Below are positions 63,344-64,000 of a DNA stretch of 64,000 nt, piece by piece (position 1 is the first letter of the stretch; each line of letters begins with the position of its first letter). A program made the translations under genes and the position numbers. Below the pieces are notes generated by a model that was given only the letters and a program-made list of their open reading frames with translations, was not told where the DNA came from and did not search any database. Source of the DNA: UBA1140 sp964573285 (lineage in GTDB: Bacteria > Campylobacterota > Campylobacteria > Campylobacterales > Sulfurovaceae); contig CAZNJD010000007.1 of NCBI GenBank assembly GCA_964573285.1, forward strand, positions 1 to 64,000. The letters run 5' to 3'.

Positions 63344-64000
63344 CTACGGTTTTATATTCCATACTAGAATAGTACTATCATCACTTGCTGAAAAAAGTCT
63401 ATTTTCATCTTTGAATATTATAACATTTAGTGTACTCTTTTGACCTTTTAATAGTGCTATTTTTGACTTACTTATAGTATCATATATACTTATATTATTC
63501 TTTTCATCCATTGAAAAAGCTACTTTTTTAGCAGATGGAGAGAGAGCAGTTGAGTATATAAGAAAATCTCCTGATATATAACTTCCTTTACCTGTTATAG
63601 TATCATAGATTGCACCTCTTCTATCTTGTCCTGCTCCTGATACCATTTTATTTTTGAAATCAACTCTATAAACATTATCTACATTTTGACCTTTGAGCTT
63701 CTTGATGATTTTGCCTGTTTGAACATCTACAAGATTTAGAACACCACTTTCACATGCAAATACTACTTGAGTTTTATCTTCGTTTAATGCAAAATCAGAA
63801 AATTTAGACTCGCTTAGTTGTACTCTATACAACTCTTTTTTACTTATCAAATCTAATAGTGCTACCTCATTACTTAGATAACCTAAAAGTATGTGATTTT
63901 TATCTATAAATCTAGCTTTAATTATAGCCTCTTTATCATTAGCAGAGAGTATTTGAGTTAAATTATTATCATAAACAAAAAGATTAGAGTATCCACCTTT
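63344..64000 (-). CDS. napL: NapL-like WD40 protein (partial, runs off the right edge)
   Basis: Open to the window edge; 218 residues visible, so the start lies outside. The frame begins at the edge with KGGYSNLFVYDNN. WD40-like blades are visible: KFSDFALNEDKTQVVFACESG, LSPSAKKVAFSMDEKNNISI and FKDENRLFSASDDSTILVW, ending NIKP. In Campylobacterota nap clusters a beta-propeller protein NapL precedes NapD, which matches the order here. Its role in nitrate reduction is not well defined. Confidence 0.8.
   Translation of the reverse strand, partial: KGGYSNLFVYDNNLTQILSANDKEAIIKARFIDKNHILLGYLSNEVALLDLISKKELYRVQLSESKFSDFALNEDKTQVVFACESGVLNLVDVQTGKIIKKLKGQNVDNVYRVDFKNKMVSGAGQDRRGAIYDTITGKGSYISGDFLIYSTALSPSAKKVAFSMDEKNNISIYDTISKSKIALLKGQKSTLNVIIFKDENRLFSASDDSTILVWNIKP

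Overview
The window is low-GC (about 30% G+C by eye), gene-dense chromosomal DNA from a Campylobacterota (epsilonproteobacterium), most like the Sulfurovum/Sulfurimonas type. Pointers are the hisZ-purA-DUF507-carA block, a nap gene cluster ending in napL-napD at the right edge, promoters made of a TATAAT -10 box (often preceded by TGC or TTGC) with no clear -35, and tightly packed or overlapping genes. Genus is inferred; no rRNA gene is present to confirm it.

Layout. 1-270: intergenic debris with a decayed DNA methyltransferase fragment. 0.3-5.9 kb: a very large alpha-2-macroglobulin with an intact thioester and an extra C-terminal NTF2-like domain. 6-11.7 kb: hisZ, purA, DUF507, carA, then a secreted PilJ-domain protein, a small c-type cytochrome and a membrane-anchored thioredoxin-like protein. 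11.8-17.3 kb (minus strand): clpS-clpA-aat (N-degron proteolysis), transaldolase and purT. 17.4-20.5 kb: bioD, a Sel1 protein, pyrB and pabB. 20.5-29.3 kb: surface-glycan locus (wecB, two P-loop kinase-like genes, GT4 glycosyltransferase, DegT aminotransferase, CapD-like dehydratase, phosphoglycosyl transferase, Wzx-type flippase). 29.3-36.3 kb: MipA/OmpV protein, pfkA and a short alpha-glucan phosphorylase, an AsmA-like protein, a PiT phosphate transporter and a lipoprotein. 36.4-36.6 kb: two identical tRNA-Glu genes. 36.8-42.1 kb: malic enzyme, a YfiH-type protein, tolB-pal-cpoB and slyD. 42.1-45.7 kb (minus): rhodanese, LysM and rhodanese genes, and dnaJ. 45.9-52.1 kb (minus): five-gene signalling operon. 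52.4-53.9 kb: two paralogous OmpR-type regulators. 53.9-63.3 kb: HAD phosphatase, rho, murI, rhodanese, der, a GGDEF-EAL protein, trpS, napD and a partial napL.

The most unusual system is the signalling operon at 45.9-52.1 kb. In transcription order it encodes a receiver protein with a degenerate HD-GYP domain, a FIST sensory protein, a soluble hybrid histidine kinase ending in an Hpt domain, a second receiver with a degenerate HD-GYP domain, and a metallo-beta-lactamase-fold protein with a complete set of candidate di-iron ligands (ODP type, a known oxygen/NO-binding fold). Two divergently transcribed OmpR-type regulators lie just upstream. This reads as a cytoplasmic redox or small-ligand phosphorelay in which the HD-GYP modules have probably lost phosphodiesterase activity. 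Other points of interest are the PLP-lysine position of the glucan phosphorylase reading threonine, a rhodanese pair in which one copy has Asp at the catalytic Cys position, a nucleotidyltransferase/thymidylate-kinase-like fusion in the glycan locus, and a 10-codon ORF with its own promoter and hairpin beside dnaJ.
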